Below are positions 42,525 through 50,314 of a stretch of DNA of 64,000 nt, in pieces. How positions within the stretch are numbered: position 1 is the stretch's first letter; every line of letters begins with the position of its first letter. Under the pieces are notes generated by a model. The model had not been told where the DNA came from. It made no database searches and worked only from the letters and a program-made list of their open reading frames with translations. Source of the stretch: JBLWXV01 sp048267245 (GTDB lineage: Bacteria; Bdellovibrionota; Bacteriovoracia; Bacteriovoracales; Bacteriovoracaceae); contig JBLWXV010000001.1 in assembly GCA_048267245.1 (NCBI GenBank), positions 1,550,001 through 1,614,000 on the forward strand, in the 5' to 3' direction. The translations under genes were made by a program, and so were the position numbers.

Positions 42525-45212
42525 TTAACCTGCCTTTTTCCAAAACATCATTTTTGACAACAGGTTCTGCTTCTTGGGACCTTCTTTCTTTTCTTTATTA
42601 TAATTCCCTTCTAATCCCGTCTTGTGGAACGCTTGCAAGTACACGCCACGCACGCTCTCTAGAATCACTTCAATTTCACTGGAACTAGCTTCTTCAATTT
42701 TATGAAAGAAGTGAACGGTGGCAAAGCCAATCTTCTGCGCTCCCTCTGTATAGGGAAAGAAGAATACTTGTTTATCACTTTGAAAAGTGTGGTCTAACCA
42801 ATAGGGAAGGCTCATCAGCGCCCATGTATCAAACCTCGTCTCCATTGCCTGCTCGATAGAGAATTGAGCTTGCGCAGATTCAGGGTCAGTCGACTCAATG
42901 AGCTTTTGGTGAGCAATTTCATATTCTGATTTTTCAGGTCGCCTAATAAAAAAGCAGCAATGGGCGCCAAACTTGTTCCAGATGTGCTCTGTTGCTTTAG
43001 AGAAATGATCTATTTCTGAGAGCTCTTTATCGCTGTAGTAATTTGTCATCTGAATGACAAAGTCTAGCCCTGCTGGCGCGGGAACAAATATCTGATTCTT
43101 GCTCTCATCATCTTCAGTATTTTCCTCTTCACTTGCTTGTGAGTCCTGGGTGACAATATCCTCTCGGTAGTAGCGTGGCCCTTTAGACTTTTTTCCAGAT
43201 ACAGAGTCAGTGATTAAGACATCGGCCATTTTTAGTTTGCCGTCACTACCCATACTGATAGCCTCAAACTGCTCTTTGAGGCGCTTATAATCAATGGTTT
43301 GCTCTCCCAAGTTCTCCTTAGTGAGCATTTGTAGGACTCTATCTTCGCTGGCCGCCTTCTCTTCTTTTTCTTGAGGGCGGCGCTCGTACTTATTATCCCA
43401 ATTGTCATCGACGTGTTTAATTCCCTCGCCACTCTTATAATAGGTTTGAATATGCTCTGAGTGAGCATCAATGGGCGAGCGCTTGGGCCCCATTTCTTTT
43501 TCTTCTTGGCCAACTTTCTTTGTTCTAAGGAAGTCTTCTTCTTCATCGCCTCTTGCTGACTTTGAGCGATCTTTAGTGTCTGCAAACTCAAGCTGAACAT
43601 TCTTTTTGCGCTCATGCTCGTCCTCTTCTTCATCAGAGGACTGCGTTTCCCGCTCTCTCTCTTTTGCCTGCGCTGAATTTTGAGAATCCGCAGAGTCCCT
43701 GTCGTAGAAGGATTCCTCCGCTTGTTCAGCCTTATCCTTCTTATAATCGGGGGCATCAGTGAATTCGAGAGTTACTTTATTCTTTTCGTAGAAGTCATCT
43801 TCATCATCTTGTTGATTACTTTCTTGTCGATTTGAACTCTTTTCAAAATCTAGATCGATATCCTCTGAAGAATCTCTATAGTCTTCCTTTTCTTCCTCGC
43901 TATCCTTGCGGTGATCAAGGTGTCCCTTAAGCATTGTTTCAATATGATCAACATCGCCGGTGTGAGGATCTTTCTTTGTTTTCGTCTCCTCTGGTCTACT
44001 GTGATTTCTATCTCTGTCATCAGACAAATCGAGATCAAGTGCTTTGTCTTTTTTGCGCTCTTCTTCTTCATCTGAGGGGGATGATTCGGTTCTATTTTTC
44101 TTTGCCTCATCAAAGTCGAGATCAAGTTCCTTTGGCCTAGGTCTAGCCTCATCATCATCTTCTTCATACAGCTCGCTTTCTTTATTCTTCTTATTCTCGG
44201 GGCTGAAATCAAGGTCGATATCCATCCCCGTTGTGAGCTCACCGTATTCTTCTTCATCGATTTTAAAGTCGCCAATCTTTCCTTTGTAGTGCGTTTCAAT
44301 TTTTTCTTTCGCAGTATCAGATGTTAAGTTGTCATTGTCTGTGGATTCTGAGACTTGAGCCTTCTTCTTCTTTTTCAGGTCATCGATGTCAAAGTTTAAA
44401 GTGTCGCTTGTGCCCTCTTTAAAATCATCATAGTCAATTTCAACTTCAATCTGCTTTTTTCTCTTTGGGAGGTCATCATCTTCCTCTTCAAATTGTGTAG
44501 AGTTGAGTTTGCCCTTATAGTGTGACTCTAGATGATCGACACTAGAGGAATCATTTTTCTTGTTACCTTTTTCCTCTTCCTTGGTCGTTTTTTCAACAGA
44601 TCCACTCCAGTGACCATCAATTTCTTCAGCCTTTTTTTCACTTCTTGCATTTAGTTCATAGTCGGCTTGAAGCTCTTCACTCTTTTTGAGCTCGCGATGA
44701 TAGAGGTCATCAGTAGATTCTTCTGAGATGATGCCTTTTTCGAGTCGCTGGCGATCATTCGATGAGACCTGGGAGCTCTCATCATTTTTAATAGACTTCA
44801 TCTCCATGTCGCTCTCTTCTTGGCGAGTAGAGATAGATCTCAGTAACAATTTTACTTTGTAGAGTAGGGTCTTTGGTGGAACTGGCTCAACAACACATTC
44901 AGTGAGCCCTACCTTCATGAATTTCTCTAAGGTCTTTCTTGGTATTGCCTTAGGGGAGAGGAGAATAACTTTTGAACCTAATTTTGAAAGCGGCTTTCTA
45001 TTGGATTGTAGAATAGAGGCACATTTTTTAGGGTTAGAACAAACGATGAGACTCTGCCCAACGCTTGGGATGAGTTGACCCGCCTCCATGAGATCTTCAA
45101 TAGTGAATATCTCAATTCCCTCTTCGTCAGCGGTCTCCATGACAACCTCTTTCAATTTGATGAGGGTATCAGAGAGGGGCTCAATGAATATAAATGGTTT
45201 CTTATCGCTCAT
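42525..45212 (-). CDS. Giant acidic disordered protein with pseudo-receiver N-terminus
   Basis: 895 residues, first gene of the signalling operon. About 1-125 is a receiver-like fold (IIVCSN-like strand, SKVILLSPKAI, VGLTECVVEPV) but the phospho-Asp and Lys are not where a true receiver has them. Residues about 128-710 are strongly charged and low in complexity, with repeated YKGK-type and (D/E)LDF/LEF motifs. From about 712 a folded module follows (GLDFVIQMTNYYSDKELSEID, GAHCCFFIRR, KIGFATVHFFHKI) that recalls a GAF-like domain. This is probably a scaffold or hub for the Che proteins; function is inference. AGAGAAG lies ahead of the ATG. Confidence 0.7.
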   Translation of the reverse strand: MSDKKPFIFIEPLSDTLIKLKEVVMETADEEGIEIFTIEDLMEAGQLIPSVGQSLIVCSNPKKCASILQSNRKPLSKLGSKVILLSPKAIPRKTLEKFMKVGLTECVVEPVPPKTLLYKVKLLLRSISTRQEESDMEMKSIKNDESSQVSSNDRQRLEKGIISEESTDDLYHRELKKSEELQADYELNARSEKKAEEIDGHWSGSVEKTTKEEEKGNKKNDSSSVDHLESHYKGKLNSTQFEEEDDDLPKRKKQIEVEIDYDDFKEGTSDTLNFDIDDLKKKKKAQVSESTDNDNLTSDTAKEKIETHYKGKIGDFKIDEEEYGELTTGMDIDLDFSPENKKNKESELYEEDDDEARPRPKELDLDFDEAKKNRTESSPSDEEEERKKDKALDLDLSDDRDRNHSRPEETKTKKDPHTGDVDHIETMLKGHLDHRKDSEEEKEDYRDSSEDIDLDFEKSSNRQESNQQDDEDDFYEKNKVTLEFTDAPDYKKDKAEQAEESFYDRDSADSQNSAQAKERERETQSSDEEEDEHERKKNVQLEFADTKDRSKSARGDEEEDFLRTKKVGQEEKEMGPKRSPIDAHSEHIQTYYKSGEGIKHVDDNWDNKYERRPQEKEEKAASEDRVLQMLTKENLGEQTIDYKRLKEQFEAISMGSDGKLKMADVLITDSVSGKKSKGPRYYREDIVTQDSQASEEENTEDDESKNQIFVPAPAGLDFVIQMTNYYSDKELSEIDHFSKATEHIWNKFGAHCCFFIRRPEKSEYEIAHQKLIESTDPESAQAQFSIEQAMETRFDTWALMSLPYWLDHTFQSDKQVFFFPYTEGAQKIGFATVHFFHKIEEASSSEIEVILESVRGVYLQAFHKTGLEGNYNKEKKEGPKKQNLLSKMMFWKKAG

Positions 45213-45308
45213 GCTTCTCTTTGTTGTTCAGTACATTTATCGGCAAAAAATGCCCTTTTTCTGAGAAATTTGCTGTAAAGAATTGTCAAACTGTAGAGAA
45301 GAAGATGT

Positions 45309-45327
45309 TGACCTTTTTGCTTGGTCA
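45309..45327. promoter_or_regulatory. Inverted repeat TGACC-N9-GGTCA in the divergent control region
   Basis: Possible operator between the leftward signalling operon (start 45212) and the flagellin gene (start 45511). TTGACC at 45308 could also act as a -35 for TTTTAA 18 bases on. A sigma-28-like match (TAAGGCCG, N11, GTCGAAGC, from about 45358) upstream of flagellin is weak. The whole 298-base gap 45213-45510 holds no gene I can support. Confidence 0.3.
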
Positions 45328-45510
45328 GTTTTTTTAATAAAATGGAATTTTTTTCTTAAGGCCGGGCGAAATTGTGTCGAAGCGGTTCTATGAAAAGTTT
45401 CTAGCATGGTGCTGGAGCTTAAAAAAAAATTGATTCTGTTGGGCATGAAGCCCGTTGAACTCAAGTCGAGATCAAGTCCCAGAAGGGGCCACAAGACCAA
45501 GGAGGATTCA

Positions 45511-46344
45511 ATGGGTTTGAGAATTAACACGAACGTAGTATCACTATCTGCTCAACGTTCACTCGGAAACACTAACCAAGCACAAGAAAGCTCACTTGCT
45601 AAGCTCTCTTCAGGTTCGAGAATTACTCGTTCAGCTGACGATGCCGCTGGTCTCGCGATTTCAGAAAAATTGAAAGCGCAGGTAAGAGGTGTAAACCAAG
45701 CTGAGAGAAACGCGAATGACGGTATTTCAATGATTCAAATCGCAGAAGGCGGCTTGAATGAAGTATCAAGCATTCTAACTCGACTAAGAGAACTATCAGT
45801 TCAAGCTGCTTCAGACACTATTGGTGACTCTGAAAGAAAGTTTACTGATCTTGAGTATCAAAACTTAAAGCAAGAGATCTCTCGTATTTCACAAGTTACA
45901 GAATTTAACGGAAAGAAGCTTCTCACTGGAGAAGGTGAAACTTACGACTTCCAAATCGGTATTAACAACGATGACTTCCAAGACCGCATCAAGTTTGACA
46001 CTCAGATGCTTAACTCATCAATTGAGAATCTTGGCGTAGCTGAAATCGGTGTGAACTCTAAGGAAGGAGCTCAAGAATCACTAGCTGTACTCGACGATGC
46101 TATCCAGAAAGTTTCTGGTCAGCGCGCTGAGCTTGGTGCTAAGCAAAACCGTTTGACTTCAACTATCCAAAACTTGCAAGTGTCTAGTGAGAACTTGAAC
46201 GCTGCCAACTCACGTATCAGAGATACTGACTACGCGATGGAGACAGCTAAGAATGCTAAACTTAACATTCTTAACGCTGCTGGTACTTCAGTACTTTCAC
46301 AAGCGAACTCACAAGGAAACATGGCCCTTAAGCTTATCGGCTAA
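45511..46344 (+). CDS. fliC: Flagellin
   Basis: A 277-residue flagellin made of the D0/D1 coiled-coil parts and a short centre. GLRINTNVVSLSAQRSL at the start, LSSGSRITRSADDAAGLAIS and NANDGISMIQIAEGGLNE in the middle, and the C-terminal RIRDTDYAMETAKNAKLNIL with ANSQGNMALKLIG are diagnostic. It starts at 45511, after AAGGAGG, not at the upstream ATG in the open frame. A sheathed filament as in Bdellovibrio is possible but cannot be seen here. A strong terminator follows at 46374. Confidence 0.96.
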   Translation: MGLRINTNVVSLSAQRSLGNTNQAQESSLAKLSSGSRITRSADDAAGLAISEKLKAQVRGVNQAERNANDGISMIQIAEGGLNEVSSILTRLRELSVQAASDTIGDSERKFTDLEYQNLKQEISRISQVTEFNGKKLLTGEGETYDFQIGINNDDFQDRIKFDTQMLNSSIENLGVAEIGVNSKEGAQESLAVLDDAIQKVSGQRAELGAKQNRLTSTIQNLQVSSENLNAANSRIRDTDYAMETAKNAKLNILNAAGTSVLSQANSQGNMALKLIG

Positions 46345-46372
46345 GTTTAAAAAACAGGATTTCGTTTACAAG

Positions 46373-46399
46373 AACCCCCAGAATTGGGGGTTTTTTTTT
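46373..46399 (+). terminator. Rho-independent terminator of flagellin
   Basis: AACCCCCA (46373-46380) and TGGGGGTT (46385-46392) around GAAT, followed by an eight-to-nine-base T-run. Confidence 0.93.
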
Positions 46400-46405
46400 G
46401 TCTTG

Positions 46406-46454
46406 GTGCCAGATGACCTTTGGGACGCTTGGCGTCCCAAAGGTCATCTGGCAC
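46406..46454. repeat. 23-bp perfect inverted repeat
   Basis: Arms at 46406-46428 and 46432-46454 are exact reverse complements with only TTG between, so 46 of 49 bases pair. It follows the flagellin terminator and ends 9 bases before the next gene's ATG. It lacks a T-run, so it is not a standard terminator. It could be a REP-type element, an operator, or an mRNA hairpin. See findings. Confidence 0.9.
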
Positions 46455-46463
46455 ACTAGTGAT

Positions 46464-48371
46464 ATGAGTGAATTTTTAAATCAAGTTGGAATCTATTTAA
46501 ATTCTAGAGATTCAGCTCTAATTGTTGCTGATCCCAAAGATGCTAGGTGGTCTTATCTGAAGTGTGTAAGGCAGCTTCTGCTTGGAGAGCCTATTGAGGA
46601 TGATTCGCTTGCATTAGGTTTCACTGCTCGGGCCTTGATTGATTTTCACCGCTATCTCTCTGCGAGCGGGCCCAAGCCTCAGTATCACTTAAATGCAATA
46701 TCTACAGAGGTAGGCACTCTATCAGATAGCGATCAATCCTTCTGGAGGATAGAACTCGCACTTATTCAAGCACAGGTTGAGTGCTCTCCAGAAATTTTAG
46801 AGAGCTTCTCTCTCTCTCTGGTAGGTGCTGATCGCTATGCGCGCAGTTTACTTATTAGGTCAGATATCTATTATCAGGAGCGGGATTTTTATAAGTTTGA
46901 GAAATGTCTCGCCGAAGTAGCGACGATATCTCAGGAGTACGAGCTTTATTCTCTTTTTGCCGCAATTGAGCTTCTTGAGGCGAGAAAGTGTTTTGATCTA
47001 GGTGAGTACACTGAGGCTAAGGATCATATCGCATCAATCTTTAGGCAAGAGTCAATCTTTAGGCAAGAGTCAATCTTTGTTGAGGCGATTCGATCTGAAT
47101 TGTCTCTTCTAAGTGCTAAGGTGAATCTACGACTTGGTGAGTATAAGTACTTAAGAGATGATCTGAGTACCCTTGAGACATCAAGGGATCTAAGAGTTCA
47201 ATTGCAATGCCTCATCATCAAAATCTACTTTGCTGCCGATCGCTGCGATTTGTCCCAGATGGGAAGGCTTATTAAGGAACTTAGAGGGTTAGAAATTAAT
47301 CGAGAGCAAGATCAAATCTCACTCTTTAAGCTCAATAGTTATTTGGCATTTGTGGGACAGGACTTTGATCGCTTTTTAGATTTACCCGCAATAGAGCGTG
47401 CACGAGATCTTGTGGCGCAAAAATATGACTCAGAAGAAGCGCTTAGCCTAAGTGTTTTTATTGCTGATTTTATGAAGCACGACTCACCACTGGAAGCTAG
47501 TTCAAGAGCGCAGTTGGAATTCCTTCGCCAAAAATACATCAAATGGGAATTGCCCTATAATCTGCTTCGTCTTCAGGAGGTTGAATTTCTAAGTGAAGTG
47601 AGAGCGAGGACTCAGGTGAGCACCCTTACTGCGTTAGCTCGTGAGATACTAATGAAGGCCTCCTTCTTAAAAATGGCACCAATCGAATATCGCTATTTAA
47701 AACTTTTAAGCTTCACCGCGCGTGAGGTAATGGATGAGTACGAACTTAGAAGATATCAGGAGCTCAATTTAATTTATGCTCAAGAGATGGGGGAAATTTC
47801 TGATTTTTATCCTTTTAACCTCTCTCTCAATGAAGTTGAGCAGGGCCCAGATCTTGAAATTAACTGGTCAAAATTCACCGTTGCTCAAGCTGGTAAAAAG
47901 CTTGGCACTCTCACTGAATCTAATCAGACAACGAAGCTGCTGCGCTTTCTCTATGACAAACATTGCGTTTGTAGTGTCGACGAGATAGTTGAAGCAATTT
48001 GGAAGACGAGATACGACGATCCCACTGAAGCAAGTGCCAAGGTTTATGCCCTCATTGATTCGACGAGGGCGGTACTCTCGAAAATGGGAGTGAGAGGCGA
48101 GAAGATAATCAATATTATGGGTGAAGGCTACCAGTTAGTAGTCTCTAAGGGAGAGACAAATCTCATTGGAAAGGAGACAAAGTTTCAGCTTTTTTTTCAG
48201 GCCTTTAAAGTAGGTGATCTCATTAGCTCAAATGAGCTCACGCAACGACTAATGATAAGTTCTCGTCAGGCCCAGAGAGATTTGCATGAGCTTGAAGAGC
48301 TAGGAGTGATTGAGCTCTCACATAGACTAGGGCGAAAGAATATATTCAAAGTAATAAAGCATAAGACCTAG
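46464..48371 (+). CDS. TPR plus winged-helix and second HTH regulator, paralogue 1
   Basis: 635 residues from the ATG at 46464. The N-terminal two thirds are TPR/SARP-like helices (pairs such as YARSLLIRSDIYYQERDFYKFEKCLAEV). From about 470 an OmpR-type winged helix shows (KLLRFLYDKHCVCSVDEIVEAIW, then NIMGEGYQLV), and a second HTH of the DeoR-like kind near the end (LISSNELTQRLMISSRQAQRDL). This architecture binds DNA through one domain and senses through TPRs. Start-proximal ribosome site is weak. Residues SIFRQE are repeated (see repeat entry). The stop shares CTAG with the convergent paralogue. Confidence 0.7.
   Translation: MSEFLNQVGIYLNSRDSALIVADPKDARWSYLKCVRQLLLGEPIEDDSLALGFTARALIDFHRYLSASGPKPQYHLNAISTEVGTLSDSDQSFWRIELALIQAQVECSPEILESFSLSLVGADRYARSLLIRSDIYYQERDFYKFEKCLAEVATISQEYELYSLFAAIELLEARKCFDLGEYTEAKDHIASIFRQESIFRQESIFVEAIRSELSLLSAKVNLRLGEYKYLRDDLSTLETSRDLRVQLQCLIIKIYFAADRCDLSQMGRLIKELRGLEINREQDQISLFKLNSYLAFVGQDFDRFLDLPAIERARDLVAQKYDSEEALSLSVFIADFMKHDSPLEASSRAQLEFLRQKYIKWELPYNLLRLQEVEFLSEVRARTQVSTLTALAREILMKASFLKMAPIEYRYLKLLSFTAREVMDEYELRRYQELNLIYAQEMGEISDFYPFNLSLNEVEQGPDLEINWSKFTVAQAGKKLGTLTESNQTTKLLRFLYDKHCVCSVDEIVEAIWKTRYDDPTEASAKVYALIDSTRAVLSKMGVRGEKIINIMGEGYQLVVSKGETNLIGKETKFQLFFQAFKVGDLISSNELTQRLMISSRQAQRDLHELEELGVIELSHRLGRKNIFKVIKHKT
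47034..47078 (+). repeat. 18-bp in-frame tandem repeat
   Basis: Two exact copies of an 18-base unit (47034-47051, 47052-47069) plus nine bases of a third. It codes SIFRQE twice then SIF in a TPR-region helix of the regulator, so it keeps frame. Confidence 0.9.
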
Positions 48372-50314
48372 GCGATTTCTTTTTCTATCAATGAATTAAA
48401 TGTTTTAAGGACGCGGTAGAGCTTTTCACGCCTTTTAGAACTCGTGAGTTCCAAGAGACCTTCTTTGGACAATATCTTTAAGTCATGAGTGGCGCTTTTT
48501 GAAGTGTAGCCATAGAAATTGATTAAATCCTTTGAGCTTATGAGCTGCCCTTTTTTAAGAGATTTCATAAAGAGTGTGAGTCTCGCTGGAATTATCGCCT
48601 GGTTAAACTGCGCACCCTTATAAGTAATTGAAGTACTATAGCCTTTGCCGGGATGATTCTTGATGAGTTCAAGACCCGGAAAATGCGTGTGAAGTTGGGC
48701 TTTTAACTGAGAGAGGAGCTGATATACTTTCTTGTCTGCGTACTCTTTATCAAGATACTTTTGCTGCCATACACTTTCAAAAATTTCTTGAGTCGAAAGG
48801 ACTCTTCCTCTCTTTTGAAAGACGAGCATTAGCTTCGCACTCATTGATCCTTTTTCAAATGTCACTATTCTCTTTACTCCTTTATAGAGCGCTAGAGTGT
48901 CGCTCTCAAATATGACTTGCCCTTGATTATTAAATCCATTGAAAACGCTTGAGAAAGGCCATAGTTGGTATTCACGCCTTTTTCCTAATTCTTTTAATTG
49001 CGCTCTTCCTTGGATGAGTTGATTGAATTCTCTATAGCGCGAGGCTAATTGATCTAGTGAATACCTCTGGGTGAGTTTAATGATTTCCTTTGTCGTCTCT
49101 TTAACTATGGTGAGATTCGTCGTGTCTAGTGCAATTTTAAGGACTAACTCTTTGGCCTTAATAAGTGGGTAGGCGAGATTTTTACTTTGATAGAGGGAAA
49201 TATATTTTTCAAGTTCTGCTTGAATTCTTTGAGCGTCTCTGCCTTGATCGTGGTACTTAAGCCCTAGCAGATCGATCTGATGGGCCGATTCGTCATCTCT
49301 TGAGCTTTCTAATTGCTCCTTGAGGGTTTCAACTTCAAAGTCTGAAATATTCTCTCTATAGCTCTCATCTTTTTTAAAACAGATAAACTTAACGGCGCTA
49401 TAGACGCGCTGATCGAGTCTATCGAGAGTTGAGTAGTCAATTGTGCTAAGAAGATTTTGAGCGTCCTTCAGGCGGTTGTCTGTAGCATAGAGGAGAGCCT
49501 CGACTAAAAGAACTGATTCTCTGTGAATATTTCCTCGTCTTACCCTCATTAGCTTCTTTATGGCCTTCAGATCATTAGTGGCCGCTTCAAAGTCTTCGGT
49601 CCTGATATGAAGTTGTGCACTTAGGAGGAGTAGGTTAATTTCATCATTTCGAAAGTCCTTTTTACGCAAGAACAATAGTGCATTGTCATTTTCAATTTTG
49701 GCCTTTAGATATTCTCCCCGCTCCATCAAGTTCATTACCTTAAATTGAAAGTAGAGGGGCTTTACAAAGCTTAGTTCTTGCTCCTCGCAGATGCTCTCTA
49801 ATCTCAATAACGTAATTTCTAGCTCATCGCTAAGGCCGAGTTCTTCCTGGCAAAGGGCGAGATTATAGAGTGCGCGTCCATACCTCTCATATATCTCTAA
49901 CTGAGAGAGAATCTCACTACTCTCTATGTAGTAGTTCATTGCTGCTTCATAATCTCCTGTATTCATCTCAATTAGACCGGCCACGAGACAGTATTCTGAG
50001 CGCCAAAAAGGGGCAACTTCGCCAGTGAATTTATCACTTTGCTTTGTGAGATAGGCGCTTGCCTCTTTCATATTCTTCACTTGCCATATTTCACGACATT
50101 TTAAGAGTATCCCTGCTCTAGAACTGCTTGGGAGCGTCTGCGCGATGGCCCGCATGCTGTCACGATCACCCCACATGTAGAGCGCAACTGCCTGGCAATA
50201 CTCCCACAGGTATTCCTGCGATTCCAAAGTGCCGATACTGGGGATGGATCTTGTGTTGAGAAGATGGTGAAAGTATTGATAGAGCTTTGTACTATTTAGC
50301 GGATGTGAACTCAT
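48368..50314 (-). CDS. TPR plus winged-helix and second HTH regulator, paralogue 2
   Basis: 648 residues with the same plan as the 46464 gene: TPR-like helices (LYNLALCQEELGLSDELEIT, DYEAAMNYYIESSEIL), a winged helix (FEKGSMSAKLMLVFQKRGRVL, NHPGKGYSTSI) and an HTH near the end (LISSKDLINFYGYTSKSATHDL). The two are paralogues, arranged tail to tail and sharing a 4-base CTAG at their stops. Its ATG overlaps the stop of the upstream protease-like gene as ATGA. Likely effector and target are unknown; co-translation with a secreted protein suggests a sensor pair. Confidence 0.72.
   Translation of the reverse strand: MSSHPLNSTKLYQYFHHLLNTRSIPSIGTLESQEYLWEYCQAVALYMWGDRDSMRAIAQTLPSSSRAGILLKCREIWQVKNMKEASAYLTKQSDKFTGEVAPFWRSEYCLVAGLIEMNTGDYEAAMNYYIESSEILSQLEIYERYGRALYNLALCQEELGLSDELEITLLRLESICEEQELSFVKPLYFQFKVMNLMERGEYLKAKIENDNALLFLRKKDFRNDEINLLLLSAQLHIRTEDFEAATNDLKAIKKLMRVRRGNIHRESVLLVEALLYATDNRLKDAQNLLSTIDYSTLDRLDQRVYSAVKFICFKKDESYRENISDFEVETLKEQLESSRDDESAHQIDLLGLKYHDQGRDAQRIQAELEKYISLYQSKNLAYPLIKAKELVLKIALDTTNLTIVKETTKEIIKLTQRYSLDQLASRYREFNQLIQGRAQLKELGKRREYQLWPFSSVFNGFNNQGQVIFESDTLALYKGVKRIVTFEKGSMSAKLMLVFQKRGRVLSTQEIFESVWQQKYLDKEYADKKVYQLLSQLKAQLHTHFPGLELIKNHPGKGYSTSITYKGAQFNQAIIPARLTLFMKSLKKGQLISSKDLINFYGYTSKSATHDLKILSKEGLLELTSSKRREKLYRVLKTFNSLIEKEIA

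Noticed and set aside
43934..44289. Ser-rich rightward ORFs within the 895-residue gene
   Set aside because: They are antisense readings of its Asp/Glu/Lys-rich codons.
46398..46463. Upstream extension of the regulator reading frame
   Set aside because: The extension runs through the inverted repeat, has no ribosome site, and the ATG at 46464 gives a normal protein start.
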